Shown here piece after piece: positions 1 through 10,544 of a DNA stretch of 64,000 nucleotides. Origin of the DNA: Sclerotiophoma versabilis (taxonomy: Eukaryota; Ascomycota; Dothideomycetes; Pleosporales; Didymellaceae). Position numbers and translations under genes: made by a program. Numbering within the stretch: the stretch's first letter is position 1; each line of letters opens with the position of its first letter. Location of the stretch: the NCBI GenBank assembly GCA_012274445.1, contig JAAROD010000049.1:62001-126000 (forward strand), written 5' to 3'. The notes beneath the pieces are model-generated. The model ran no database searches. It was given only the letters and a program-made list of their open reading frames with translations, and was not told the origin of the DNA.

Positions 1-3000
1 CGAAATCCAACAATCCAACCCTCAATCCATTCTGAAATCAACAATGCCATCCCATCACAGCCAGAATACACGCTGCGTTTCATCTATCGACAAAGGCAGC
101 GAGACGGAACCCGCGTTTTGTAGTTTTCCACAAGCGAAACTGGCGTACGAATCCAGCGCAGAGAGCTTAGATACTGCTCAGCCCCTTACTGCTCATAGAC
201 TCAACTCAATAACAGTTGGAGAAATAAAAAATAGCTTAAAAGTGCTAGATAGTATAAGTATAGACTGATGCACAGCGGTTAGTGAAGAAGTGGTAGTGTC
301 AAGTTACAATGCTGGGTATGCTGTCTCTAGAAGGTGTCTGTGGAGAAGACGTGGATACAAGGAAACACGTCTACTCTTTGGGGCAAAAATTGTTCTGTTT
401 GTAAACGGCGCTAAGCCTAATGCTACACTGAAGAATAGCTTGGAGCTTACATTTGAATAGAGAAAGAATTGGAAATATACGACGATTCCTGTTCTACGCT
501 TAGCTTACAGACTGCTCTTACGCCGTGGCTGTGTACTTAGTTTACTAGATTAAGTAACGTTAAGCTGCATTGGTGTCTTATTTAAGGTCATCCGAAGGGG
601 CTGCACTCTGCTGGCTGGCGGTCATAAAGTCGAGTTTCTACGATAGTGTTCATCGCGCCAGAGATTGGCAGAAGAAAGGCTAGCACAGGCGCAAGCAGGA
701 CATCTCTCCGCTACTACAACACGCGCGCTGGAAACTTCCCTCCGCTCATCTTGAGACGTTCAAGAGCTCGAAATACTTGTACATCAGTCGTAGGATTGTC
801 CTGGTACTCTCTGGTTAAGCGCTGAATAGAGCTACTGGAAACACACTGTTCCGGCGTGAAGGTTGGGTCCGTTCATCAAGGCAGAGGGATTGGTTGTAAC
901 TTGGCGGCGAAGACGGGGTAGCAGAACGTGTCAGCAGGACTTGGAGGGAGTGCGATTTGCGACTTGCTCTGCCGTTTCATTGGCCTCGATGTAGCAATGA
1001 CCTTATGTCGATCTCAACAGTTTGACACCACGGGTGTAGTTTTTCGTGGAATGAATGTCGCGGAAGCGGACAGCCAGGATTAGTTTCCCGCGGCGGTCGT
1101 AGTTTGCGCCAAGACTTGTGGTACTCCGGCTTGTGCCCGGTTCACGATGCCAGCGAATGCGAGGAAGTACCGAGTCGGTCGGTGCAGTCAGGCACAGAGT
1201 AGCCAAGGCGTCGTACGTGGAGCCTACGCCGTGTCTGACAGATGCGGTGATCAGAGACATGTCAAGCCGTTCTCGACACGGGATCTGAGCCACCAACAAT
1301 AGCCCGAGCATGATCGACATGTAGGAGCTCAGGGTCTAGACCGAGGTTGCCACAAGGCCAGACCTCGACAAGGCTGACGGCTTGAGCATGCGAGACGCGG
1401 CAGATGTGGAAGGTGTAGCCGGCCTATGCACGTATTTCCTTCTCTGGCAGTCAATAGTTTTCCACCAATGCTGACTGCCGTATTCTGTTCTGTGAATGTT
1501 TGCTATCCTAGCCGGACAGCTGTGTGTAAGAAACCGGTGAGTTTGATTTGCAAAGCAAGGCTGCAAAGTCGGTGGGGCGGACAATATGAACATGCATATG
1601 GTCGTGGGTGACGAAAGAGATCTCACCGCTTCTTCCACATGTGTATGATTGGTGCACCTGTGTTATAATAGCTATCATCGGGTGAGACGTAGCGAATGAG
1701 GTTGATACATAGAAACGTATATGCTCAAGCATGAGTGACACAGCGCAAGCTGAAGTTTGCTGTTAACTCACGGTGGTGCATACGCGGCGATGCTCGTGCA
1801 AGAGCATGATGACGCAGGTTGGTGACACAAAAGTGCAGGATCGATTAGGAGAGAATGTAGAGCAATTGACTCTCCTTATGGGCAGGTCAGGACGATACAA
1901 GAACACAGTTCATGATAGCCTCTTCAACAGGTTGTTCGAAGAGGTCCGACAGGGACTGATGTACGCTGGCGCACGTTTCAGTCAGATGAGTGATGTGACG
2001 GCAGGATTCTGTTGGCGTCTCCCGTGTGACTCCTTATCCAGTAAGGGCAGCTCGAAAGAGAATAGTATCAAGAGCTTTACTGCATCTTGAAGCGCAGTTG
2101 CAGTCTGTAGGAGGGAATGTGGTGATAGCGCGTGCATGACCCACCTTCAGCACAACCCCGGGACTAACCACAGCGAGCGATACTTTGGTACCCAGGGCAG
2201 CCCTTTGGCTTGTAGTGCCTACAATGGTTGGTCATTTTCAAGCCTGTCAGTGGTGTCGCCGCATGCCGACTGTGCCGCACTAAGCGCTGAGAGTACATGA
2301 ACGCCGCGCAAGGGGCTGCCGCCACCAGAAGTCGGCCTCGGACAGCCATCAGATTCAACTCTTGGATCGGTTCGAACTACCGGCCACAACTCAAAAGGTG
2401 GCGGGCCGAAAGAATGGCTCGGCAAAGCAGATGGGGCTGCGACCGTGGCTGGGAACGATCTTCCATGCCTGGCACCTATAGGCGGATCTTTGGTATGTTG
2501 AAGAATTCACGGACTATTGACACGCGCCAGGTGCGGCTCCTGCATGATGCGAGATAGAAGACAAAGGTGGGCTGGAAACAGAATATCCGGTAAGTTGAAG
2601 AGACAGTACTACTTTCGCCTTGCGTACCCAGCCAAAGAGTTCGAGCAGTAAGTCGGGTGGTTCCTCAGGTTAGAATGTGTCTCACGTACTGCGTATTCTA
2701 CTTGAGCAGATGAGGCACTCGTGTTGGCTGCTTCAACAACCTCGTTACGGATTTTGACCTTTGCACATACCGTGTGTTGGTCCGCAGCTCCAGCAAACGA
2801 TGGTTTCCGTCTAGACACTGTGAAGTCTGTACAGGCATACGCATGTATGTATGGTATGATTCGGCTCTTGTGGTCAAATCGTTCGCCTGGCTCTCTCTGG
2901 TCGCCACGATACGATCAGGGAAGTGGAGGCCAAGGAAAGCACGTAGGAAATCGAATGGAGCAATGCTGTGGCTGTCGTCTTGTGTGAATGATTTGGCGCT

Positions 3001-3664
3001 CGGCAGTACAGCATTCCTTGGACAGAACGGCATTGTCCACATCCCGCAGCGTCCCGATCCCGCATGAAGAAGCTTCGACGTTGGCTGCATGAAGTTGCGA
3101 TGGGCCTAAAATGTTGTGTTACAAGGCTCCCCGTATGCCAGGGTCTCATTGGCGTATTGATGTCCGTATAATTTGCATCGATACACGTTCTCTTGCTTAC
3201 ACTCTGGGTGCGATGACAGTTGCAGAGGGTATACTCAGACCTCACCACACGCCCAACCTGGCGAGGGGGCACAGCGTAATGCAGGTGTGGTCATCTGCAA
3301 AGATTGATGGTTGATGGTTTGCGGGCGACCCTGGAGCTGTGCCTCAAAGCGTCTCCCTTTCACACAGTTATATCATCAACCACTAAGGCATTCTTGTCGC
3401 TGCTCTTGCACTGAAAGTCTTCGGCCTCGAAGCTCGAATCTGTGCTCTGTGTCTGGAAAGGTATGGATCCGATAGAATCGTCTTTATGTTCATCAAGTTG
3501 AAGTGTTTCAGTACCTTGTTCCTCACCGTCGACGACCGGTATTGTGGCAAGATTTGCAAGGGTTTACTTGAAGGTCTTGCGGCAATAACAAAATTCAAGT
3601 TGGGGCTGCGACACCGATCAATCTTCCCCACCAGCCTCGCATCCTGAACAACAACTTTAGCATC
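1..3664. other. Gene-poor left flank, no supportable gene
   Basis: About 3.7 kb in which open frames are short, overlap on both strands and show no family motif, repeat structure or consistent splice pattern. Composition is mixed rather than strongly AT-rich. It may hold regulatory DNA for the gene at 3665 or a decayed sequence. I see no tRNA or transposon ends in it. Confidence 0.6.
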
Positions 3665-4629
3665 ATGAGTTACCCCGGCTCGGACAGCACTTACCATGAG
3701 GTTTGGACACAGCAAGCCCACGGACATGGCAACGATGCCTACACACAAGGCGACAGCGGGTACCATGGTGGCAGCAGACAAGCCCATCCGCAGCCTGGGA
3801 CTGACACATCGTACTACCAGCATCAATATGGCGGCAGTGGAAGCTTGCATCATCCGTACAGTGAACAAGTTGCACCCAGAGCTGCGTACATGCAGAGCGC
3901 ATCTAACTCGAGTGGTGCATACTCTGTTCATACAGCGACAACTGGGTTCGCCGGCGGGTATCAGACAGAAGCATACGCCAGTACAATGGCGCGATACAGT
4001 CAACAGTATGTATTGCTAGTGGCGAAGACTGGCCCGAAGCTGATGGCTGACAAGTTGCAGCTCGCCGCCGTGGCCGCAAATGCAACAGAGTCCAGTGGCA
4101 CCTGGCAGCCAGGGCATGGTGCAGCCGCGTTTTGTTACATCACCCGTCGAGTATGCCGGCGCTCAAGTGCCACCAGTTGCACCGAGGATGTTAGTCGCAT
4201 CGTCCAGAAGGGAGAAGGATGCTAACGCCATTGGGTAGGACCGCGAGAGCAGACACAAGCTACATGTCCTCCCATACCTGGCCAGGTAGTGTTTCTTCAA
4301 CTTCAGGATCGTCAAGCGGACATGCTACAGCAGTCGGGCGACCAACGGGGAGTGGTGCCGAGTGCGTCGTTCCTTGTCCGTACAATTGCGGGACGGTGTT
4401 GACTGGGGCTCATGCCGTTGGTAATATGACTCGACATCTCAAATCTCAGAACTGCATTGGATCAGGAAGAGACAAGCCCAAACACGTTTGCCCTGTGCAA
4501 GACTGCGACAAACGTTACATACGGTCTGATGGGTTGAAGGTCCATCTTCGAAAGCGACATAACATCTCGCAGATGCCCGGCAGGAATGGTGATTCCGAGT
4601 ACGACGAGAGTGGATACGAGTACACGTGA
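3665..4629 (+). CDS. C2H2 zinc-finger protein (putative transcription factor)
   Basis: Likely a nuclear DNA-binding protein. I model three exons, 3665-4005, 4061-4189 and 4239-4629, giving 286 residues. Intron 1 has a GTATGT donor and a CAG acceptor; intron 2 has a GTTAGT donor, a GCTAAC branch and a TAG acceptor, and frame is kept across both. The N-terminal half is rich in Gly, Ser, Tyr, Gln and His, as in activation or low-complexity regions. The C-terminal quarter holds a degenerate finger (CPYNC...H...C) followed by a canonical finger, CPVQDC with twelve residues then HLRKRH (C-x4-C-x12-H-x4-H). The tail is acidic and Tyr-rich. The same order, a divergent finger then an R-S-D finger, recurs in the minus-strand gene at 26263-27529. 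Target genes are unknown. The ATG at 3665 was chosen as the first in frame with the Ser/Tyr-rich N-terminus. Confidence 0.8.
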
Positions 4630-5519
4630 TATGAGGCTCGATTGGTGTTCAGACTCTGGGTCATGGTTGTAGGCGAATACCAAAATCGGCACTGGGTGTA
4701 TGTGGGTACGTTCGGGTCACGGTTTCAGCGCTATTGAATTCAGCATAGCTGGCTTCTTCGCGTGTTTGTGGTGGCTCGTTGTGTGGATGGCGTTCCTTTC
4801 GTAAAAGATGGAGTTGAAGATGGAGTATGCCGGTTGACCGTCATTTATTGGATGCAGTGTGAGTGGTTTGGATGTCACATGGTGAGCAGGAAAACGGGGA
4901 CTGGTCTGTCATGGAACGACTTTGCAAGGCAGTGAGTCAATCGGGAAATGTGAGGCTGCGTGAAGGCAAGACAGAGATGGTGTTGTGGAGAAGGATTCGG
5001 CGGAATGAGGCCGAAGGAAAGGCGCTAGTTTGGCCATGAACACGACGCAAACCGTGTACTCGGGGCAGGCACGGTCGCTCGTTTTGGTTGCGTTGGAGAA
5101 GTGGACGTGTGCAGGCAGATGAAGCACAACGCACATGGTCTGTCGCTGCGGGTGTATCTAAGCCAAGGCATCGACGGTCATTGAAGTTGCATCTGCGTAG
5201 TCTACATGGCTGTATGGCCAGATTGAGCATTATTGTATTTCTTGGGTATCTTGCGGTGCAGCTGTGAGTCGTGGTCAGGCAGCAGCTCGCTCGCCTCTAT
5301 CGAGTGGCTCCACCCTACCCCACTTGTGTAGCAAAGGTGCATGAGTGCAGTGGCCCACGGCCGGATTTCGAGCGCACCACAGCGCAGCACGGCAGCACGC
5401 GTTGATGTATGCCCTCGTTACGAGACGTGCGCTTCTTTCCCACGGCCATGCAGTGCCGCAGAGACTGAGACTGCGCCCGGGCTCGGAAACCATGATTCTC
5501 CGCTCTCGCTGCCCTCCCC
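4630..5519. other. Convergent intergenic region
   Basis: Lies between the 3' ends of the C2H2 gene (plus) and EMC6 (minus). It should contain both 3' untranslated regions. No coding potential, repeat or RNA gene was seen. Confidence 0.6.
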
Positions 5520-5953
5520 TCACGCCCTCACCAGGCCATAGAACAGGGTCCAAGTAAGCACAAAGCCGCTCAAGCCGCCAAAGACGTCGCCCAGCCACAT
5601 GTCCCCAAGCGGACGGTAGTAGTATTTCCCCGGCTGCGCCTCTGCCTTCAGGGCGAACAGCAGCACCGAGACAACGGCGGAGGCGACGAGGTAGAAGATG
5701 AAGCCGGGGTAGGATTCGAGGCCGAGGGTGCCGGCAGCGACGCCGAAGAGGGAGGCGGTCAGGTTGCGGATGTTGGATGTGACCTGAGGCTGTCAGTGGA
5801 GTTTCCATGGTGGTTTGCGTCGACGGGGGAGAGTGCGGCGGTGGGTGGGTGGCACGGGGCCGGCGGCGGAGGGTGGGGTACCTGTGTGTTGTGCTGGACG
5901 CTGGTCGCGACGATGGGGTTGATCTGGAGCTCGCGCTCGTCGACGGTCGCCAT
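5520..5953 (-). CDS. EMC6: ER membrane protein complex subunit 6 (EMC6)
   Basis: Small subunit of the ER membrane complex, which inserts tail-anchored and multipass proteins into the ER membrane. Two exons, 5953-5882 and 5783-5520, joined by a GTACCC-donor, CAG-acceptor intron, give 111 residues, the usual fungal length. The cytosolic N-terminus contains NPIVATSVQHNTQ. It is followed by SNIRNLTASLFGVAAGTLGL, which opens the first hydrophobic helix, then a second hydrophobic stretch, and the conserved C-terminal run GDVFGGLSSFVLTWTLFYGL. These blocks are characteristic of the family. The start is fixed by the ATG just before the conserved Glu-Leu-Gln-Ile-Asn-Pro-Ile segment. It is divergent from the vezatin-like gene at 6605. 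Confidence 0.93.
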
Positions 5954-6604
5954 TGCGGGGGCACGGGGGTGGTTGCGATGCGGCGTCGGGGCGCAGGGAA
6001 AGTGTCAAGGCCGGCCGAGTGTCGGTGGATGGCGGCGGCGGTTGGGCGTCCAATCGAGCAGGGCAGGGCGCGGCGGCGGTGCGCGGTGGGAGAGTGTGTG
6101 GCCGTGTGTCGGGGGCGGGGTGCTGCTGGCGGTGGTGTTGCGACGCGGTGATGCCGCTTGGGGAGCTCCAAGGCCTCGACGTTTGTCCACCCTCCTCAGA
6201 CGTGAATCGGAGCCGGCCCAGACAGGCTCCGCAGCGCTGGGCCAGCTGCAAGTCATCGTTCGTCCGATACAGGGGTGCCAGGCCAGCGCCCCAAACCAGC
6301 GCGCTCCCGCAGGCCGCGCCCATCCTGTGGGCCCAGCTCCGCACCTTCATCTCCGCCCGACTCGTGTTCCGGGCGGGCTAGTTGGCACCACCGTGGCTCT
6401 CCCTCCCCTTCCTCCTGCACCGCACGCCCGCCAGACAGACACGCACTCGCACACCGCTGGCAGCCGCCGCCCACCGCCCGCCTCTCCGCCCTCGCCTCGT
6501 CCCCGCATTGCTGAGCACTCTGGACGCGCCCCCCACGAGCTGCGTCACGCGCCGGGCATTCCACACCAAGCCACACCACCCGCACCATGCGGTCGTAGCG
6601 GACG
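5954..6604. promoter_or_regulatory. Divergent GC-rich promoter region, EMC6 / vezatin-like gene
   Basis: A 651-bp head-to-head intergenic region, very GC-rich with CT-rich tracts close to the 6605 start. Long open frames appear in several frames on both strands here only because stop codons are rare at this composition. No TATA box stands out. Confidence 0.5.
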
Positions 6605-8625
6605 ATGGAGAGCGTGATACATGAAGACTCGCCGCTGGCCGAGCTGCTAGAGGGTAGGCGCTGCACCGCCCGCATCCGCAATGAGGCCCTTCAGACTGAC
6701 AGCCCGCCTAGGCGAGGGAAAGGGAGGCCTCTCTGCGCCGCCGTCGCCCGCCGTATCCTCCTCCCCCTCCCCCTCCTCCTCCTCCTCCTCGCCCGACCTC
6801 CACGGCTTTGCGCCCCGCGGCCCCTCGACGCTGCAGTCGAGGATCCGCGACCGCCTGCCGCAGCCGCTGCGCATCCGTGCCAATCGCCATGGCTCGGTCG
6901 CGCGCATCCACCTCGCCTGCTCGGTATGTAGCCTCCTCCCTGCCACCGCCGCCACCCCCCCGTCCTGACCCTCTCGCAGAAGGCCGTCAACTCGCGCCTC
7001 GGCCGCGCCGACAACGAGCGCTTCCTCGAGCACTTCCGCTACCTCATCGTCGCCTCCCAGCTGCTGGGCGAGCAGGCCTCCATCCGCACCACCACCTTCC
7101 CCAGCCATGCCGACGGCCGCGCGCCCGGCCCCGAGTTCAAGGTGACCACCATCAGCCCCACCGGCGCCGTCCTGACGGCCGCCACCGCCTTCACCCTCGT
7201 CTGGCTCCTCCACTGGTCGCGCCGCAAGTCGGGCTTCAGCCGCGCCCGCTTCGTCGTCGTCCTCGTCGTCTTCGTCTGCGTCGCCACTGCCTCGTACGGC
7301 TACGTCCGCCGCCAGTGGCTGCAGACATTGCGCCAGCACGCTGTCACCAACGCCTCGGCCCTGGTCACCAACCTGCAGGCCTTCGAGGCCTCGACCTCGT
7401 CCGCCCTTGCGCTCATCCAGGAGGTCGAGCTCGTCTCCAGGGGCTACAGGCTGTATGCACCATCCCTGCATCCCGCACATCCACGCTAACCTCGCCCAGC
7501 TCCATGCCCATGCCCCCCATCTCGCGCATCGACGAGAGGGGACAGGCCCGCCGCTGCCAGCGCCTCCGCCGGAGCCTCTGGGCCGCCTATGCTACCATGA
7601 TCCCCATCCTGGCCGAGCAGTGCCAGACACTGAGGCGCCAGGTCCAGGAAGACGACATTGAAAAGTACCTCGACGTCTACGAGATCAGCAACCCAGACCT
7701 GCAGGAAGCCGCCCTGGGCTACGACGAGGCCGAGTTCGAGGACACGGAAAGCATCAAGGCCCTTCGAACCTGGCAGTACCGGCTGTCCATCCTCCGTCGC
7801 GTCTACCTGTGCTCTCTGCTGGCACTCCAGGCCGACGGCGGCAAGGCCGACTTTTCGCGATGGGGGACCGTGGTCGATTCCATGATGACTGTCGCCGCGC
7901 CGACAGGAGAGAGGAGCGAAAAGTTCAACCAGGTCCTGGCCGAGGAGGAGCAGTTCGTGATACCCTTGTCGAACAAACTGCAGCCGACCCCGGGCCGCGA
8001 GAACCTGCGCAATTCAGTTCGAAAGCTGTCCGGTCTCTCCCAGGGCATCCGTGGCCTGCAGGCGAAGATGCAGGTCCTGCGCGAGGAGACCAACAAGAGC
8101 CTGGAAGACACAGAAGACGTCACCGAACTCGGCGGTCACCTCATGGTGCAGTACGACTCGATCGGCGCTGATCTGCGCAGTCTGATCCAAGCCTGGGAAG
8201 CCGGCAGAAACGCACTTGCCCTCAACATCCAGCGCCACGAACGGCGCGTCTCGCAGGCCTCGAGCAACGGCCTTCGCTCTCCCGTGCCCAGTCTGGGTGG
8301 TCTGACGGCTGTCGATGAAGGCAGCCCGTCCGATGCCCTGCGCGCTTTGAATGGAGAGACACTGAGTCCGCAGCAGAGTGCCCCCCCGAGCGAGCAAGGC
8401 AGCAACTCGGACGACGAGGTCTTTGAAGCCATTGCCATTCCCAAGACGCGCGTCACCATGTCGAGGGAAGAGCGGATGCAGAAGATGCAAGCGGACCGCG
8501 CTCGCCAGGCCTCGTTGCGCGAACAGCGCGAAGCAAGCAACAACATGCTGCGAGAGCTCGAGAGCGTCATCAACCTCCGCCCGCACAGACACACGCTGCC
8601 GGCTGGGCGCGTCACGAGCCTTTAA
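6605..8625 (+). CDS. Vezatin / Inp2-type myosin-binding membrane protein
   Basis: Fungal member of the vezatin (Inp2) family. In yeast Inp2 is the peroxisomal receptor for the class V myosin that moves peroxisomes to the bud; the role here is inferred from that. Four exons (6605-6653, 6712-6923, 6980-7452, 7500-8625) give 619 residues. Donors are GTAGGC, GTATGT and GTATGC, and the last intron has a GCTAAC branch. The N-terminal 90 residues are Ser/Pro-rich. Two adjacent hydrophobic segments lie near residues 140-190 (VTTISPTGAVLTAATAFTLV, then FVVVLVVFVCVATASYGYV). A long helical region with Leu heptads follows, then an acidic Ser-rich stretch and a basic coiled coil near the end (SREERMQKMQADRARQASLR). 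Membrane and coiled-coil order match the family. Organelle assignment is not visible in sequence. Confidence 0.78.
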
Positions 8626-8941
8626 TGTCTTTTCTTTGTCTGACAAGCCATCTACCGTCACCGCCTTCGTTTCGTTCCTGTTTCCCCACCGGCGTTTTCT
8701 GCTTCGAAGCATTGGGTACAAATCCTGGTCATCTACCGTATACCGTATACCACATCCTATCATCCTGTCTCGTTGCTTTGGGGGCATAATGTTTAACATG
8801 CAATATGTATTCTTTTACTCAGTCTCGCGGGTTATATCCCAAGCTCTCATCAGCACAAGCTTGGTTGCTGTTGCTGTGAGGAAGCTAGCTCGAGCAAATA
8901 TAGAAATGAAATAGCTATTCAAGCAGTCCTAATCTGATCTT

Positions 8942-9001
8942 TTGTACTGAGATAACTCTGTGTTGTACTGAGACAACTCTGTTGTATTGAGACATAACTT
9001 T
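8942..9001. repeat. Three degenerate ~20-bp tandem copies
   Basis: Copies begin TTGTACTGAGATAACTCTG, TTGTACTGAGACAACTCTG and TTGTATTGAGACATAACTT. They are 19-21 bp each and diverged by point changes. They lie between two genes, upstream of the PCNA promoter sites. Confidence 0.8.
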
Positions 9002-9050
9002 GAAGAGTCTCATGTAGTGAGTGTTAACGTAAGGGTGTCTGCGATACATT

Positions 9051-9056
9051 ACGCGT
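9051..9056 (+). promoter_or_regulatory. ACGCGT (MCB-type) box, distal PCNA site
   Basis: Exact MluI cell-cycle box, the MBF binding core in yeasts, about 280 bp before the first base of the split PCNA start codon. Its function here is inferred. Confidence 0.4.
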
Positions 9057-9184
9057 GGATAATACACCAAGTGCTGTTATAAAGATGCAATTTCGAAAGA
9101 ATGTTATGTAGCAGGTGTTCAGCTTGCGTTTGCTGTCTGCTGCAATATCACGGGTGCAACATGGCATGTGGCTGGAGCACTTTA

Positions 9185-9216
9185 CGCGAAAGAACACGCT
9201 AAAATCAGCGACGCGT
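9185..9216 (+). promoter_or_regulatory. CGCGAAA plus ACGCGT, proximal PCNA sites
   Basis: CGCGAAA at 9185-9191 (SCB-like, CRCGAAA) and ACGCGT at 9211-9216 (MCB), 116-147 bp upstream of the PCNA start. In yeasts such sites drive G1/S transcription of replication genes, including PCNA. The match to gene function supports the call; binding is not shown. Confidence 0.5.
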
Positions 9217-9331
9217 TCTGCTTGTCCCACCTCCGCCGTCTGCGTCTTGCACAACAACACACCGCAATCCAACGCCCGCGCCCTGCCATATACCCCTTTC
9301 CCTTCTGCCATCTCCATAATACACAGACAAC

Positions 9332-10299
9332 AGTACGTCGACGAGCAGCAACTGCGCATCCCCCACTAACGAGACGCAGTGCTCGAGGCACGCTTGGAAC
9401 AGGCCGCGCTTCTCAAAAAGGTACGTCGAGCGACAAGACAACCCCACCCAGGCTCTTATTATCCATCAGGTCGTCGACGCCATCAAGGACCTCGTGCAGG
9501 ACTGCAACTTCGACTGCAATGACTCGGGCATCGCGCTGCAGGCCATGGACAACTCGCACGTCGCCCTCGTGTCGATGCTGCTGAGGTCCGAGGGCTTCAA
9601 CCCCTTCCGCTGCGACCGCAACATCGCGCTCGGCATCAACCTGGGCTCGCTCACAAAGGTGCTCCGCGCGGCGCAGAGCGACGACATCCTCACACTCAAG
9701 GCCGAGGACGCGCCCGACGTGGTCAACCTGGTCTTTGAGAACAGCGGGTCCGACAGGATCAGCGAGTACGACATCAAGCTCATGGACATTGACCAGGAGC
9801 ACCTGGGCATCCCCGAGACCGAGTACGCGGCGACCATCACAATGCCCTCGGCCGAGTTCCAGCGCATCTGCAGGGACCTGAGCGCGCTGTCCGAGTCGGG
9901 TGAGTCAAGTGCTGCAGCTCGTCGTCCGCTCGCTAACAGCACCAGTCTCGATCGAGTGCACAAAGGAGGGCGTCAAGTTCAGCTGCCAGGGCGACATTGG
10001 CTCCGGCTCGGTCCAGCTGCGGCAACACACCAACGTCGAGAAGCCCGGCGAGAACGTCGAGATCGACCTCAGCGAGCCCGTCTCGCTCACCTTCTCCCTC
10101 AAGTACCTGGTCAACTTCTGCAAGGCCAGCGGCCTGTCCGACAACGTCAAGCTCAGCCTGTCCAGCGAGGTGCCCCTGCTGGTCGAGTACGGCCTGTCGA
10201 ACCAGAGCTACCTGCGCTTCTACCTCGCACCCAAGGCACGTCCCCTCTACTCGTACCCCGTCCGCATGCTAACTCGACCAGATCGGCGACGAGGAGTAG
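9332..10299 (+). CDS. POL30: PCNA, DNA sliding clamp
   Basis: Homotrimeric clamp that tethers DNA polymerases delta and epsilon and recruits repair factors in the nucleus. Five coding segments (9332; 9380-9420; 9470-9899; 9946-10235; 10282-10299) give 259 residues, the normal length. The protein starts M-L-E-A-R-L-E-Q-A. The A of the ATG is base 9332, a GTACGT/CAG intron of 47 bp follows, and TG is 9380-9381. Conserved blocks include DCNFDCNDSGIALQAMDNSH, CDRNIALGINLGSL, LMDIDQEHLGIPETEYAAT (interdomain loop) and the C-terminal LAPK-IGDEE. The last intron needs a GC donor (AAG|GCACGT) to reach IGDEE. The following gene starts 246 bp downstream on the same strand. Confidence 0.95.
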
Positions 10300-10544
10300 G
10301 ATTTGTTGTAATGAGCGACGTGTTTTCAGGATTCATGTGGAATACAGCCGGCGTACTGCACGGTTTGCACAGCGTTATCAGGTTCGCGTTGGCGAATGCG
10401 CGACTCAGTCACGTCCGCACGGGGCTCCGAGGCTCTGCCCCACCAATTGCCCCACGTCACCGCGCGTGGAATTTCAGATAAAGATAAGGAACAACCATAC
10501 ATTCACCACTGCAACTATCCTCTTTTTCGTGTGTTACCAAGGTC

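Larger units (their letters stand above)
8626..9331. other. Intergenic region upstream of PCNA
   Basis: Contains the 3' end of the vezatin-like transcript, a short tandem repeat at 8942-9001 and the PCNA promoter with two ACGCGT boxes. No gene seen. Confidence 0.6.

Noticed and set aside
3383..4003. 206-codon minus-strand frame
   Set aside because: Lies antisense to the first exon of the C2H2 gene and shows no protein features.
5275..7480. Long open frames of 140-300 codons on both strands around the EMC6/vezatin promoter
   Set aside because: GC-rich DNA has few stops; the translations are Pro/Arg/Ala-rich in several frames at once and lack domains, and two real spliced genes explain the region.
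6808..8625. Uninterrupted 605-codon frame as the gene model
   Set aside because: Its first 200 codons read through introns in the wrong frame; splicing restores the membrane segments and gives a 619-residue vezatin-like protein.
10236..10281. GT donor a few bases into the last PCNA intron
   Set aside because: It shifts frame and loses the conserved IGDEE end, so a GC donor is the better model.
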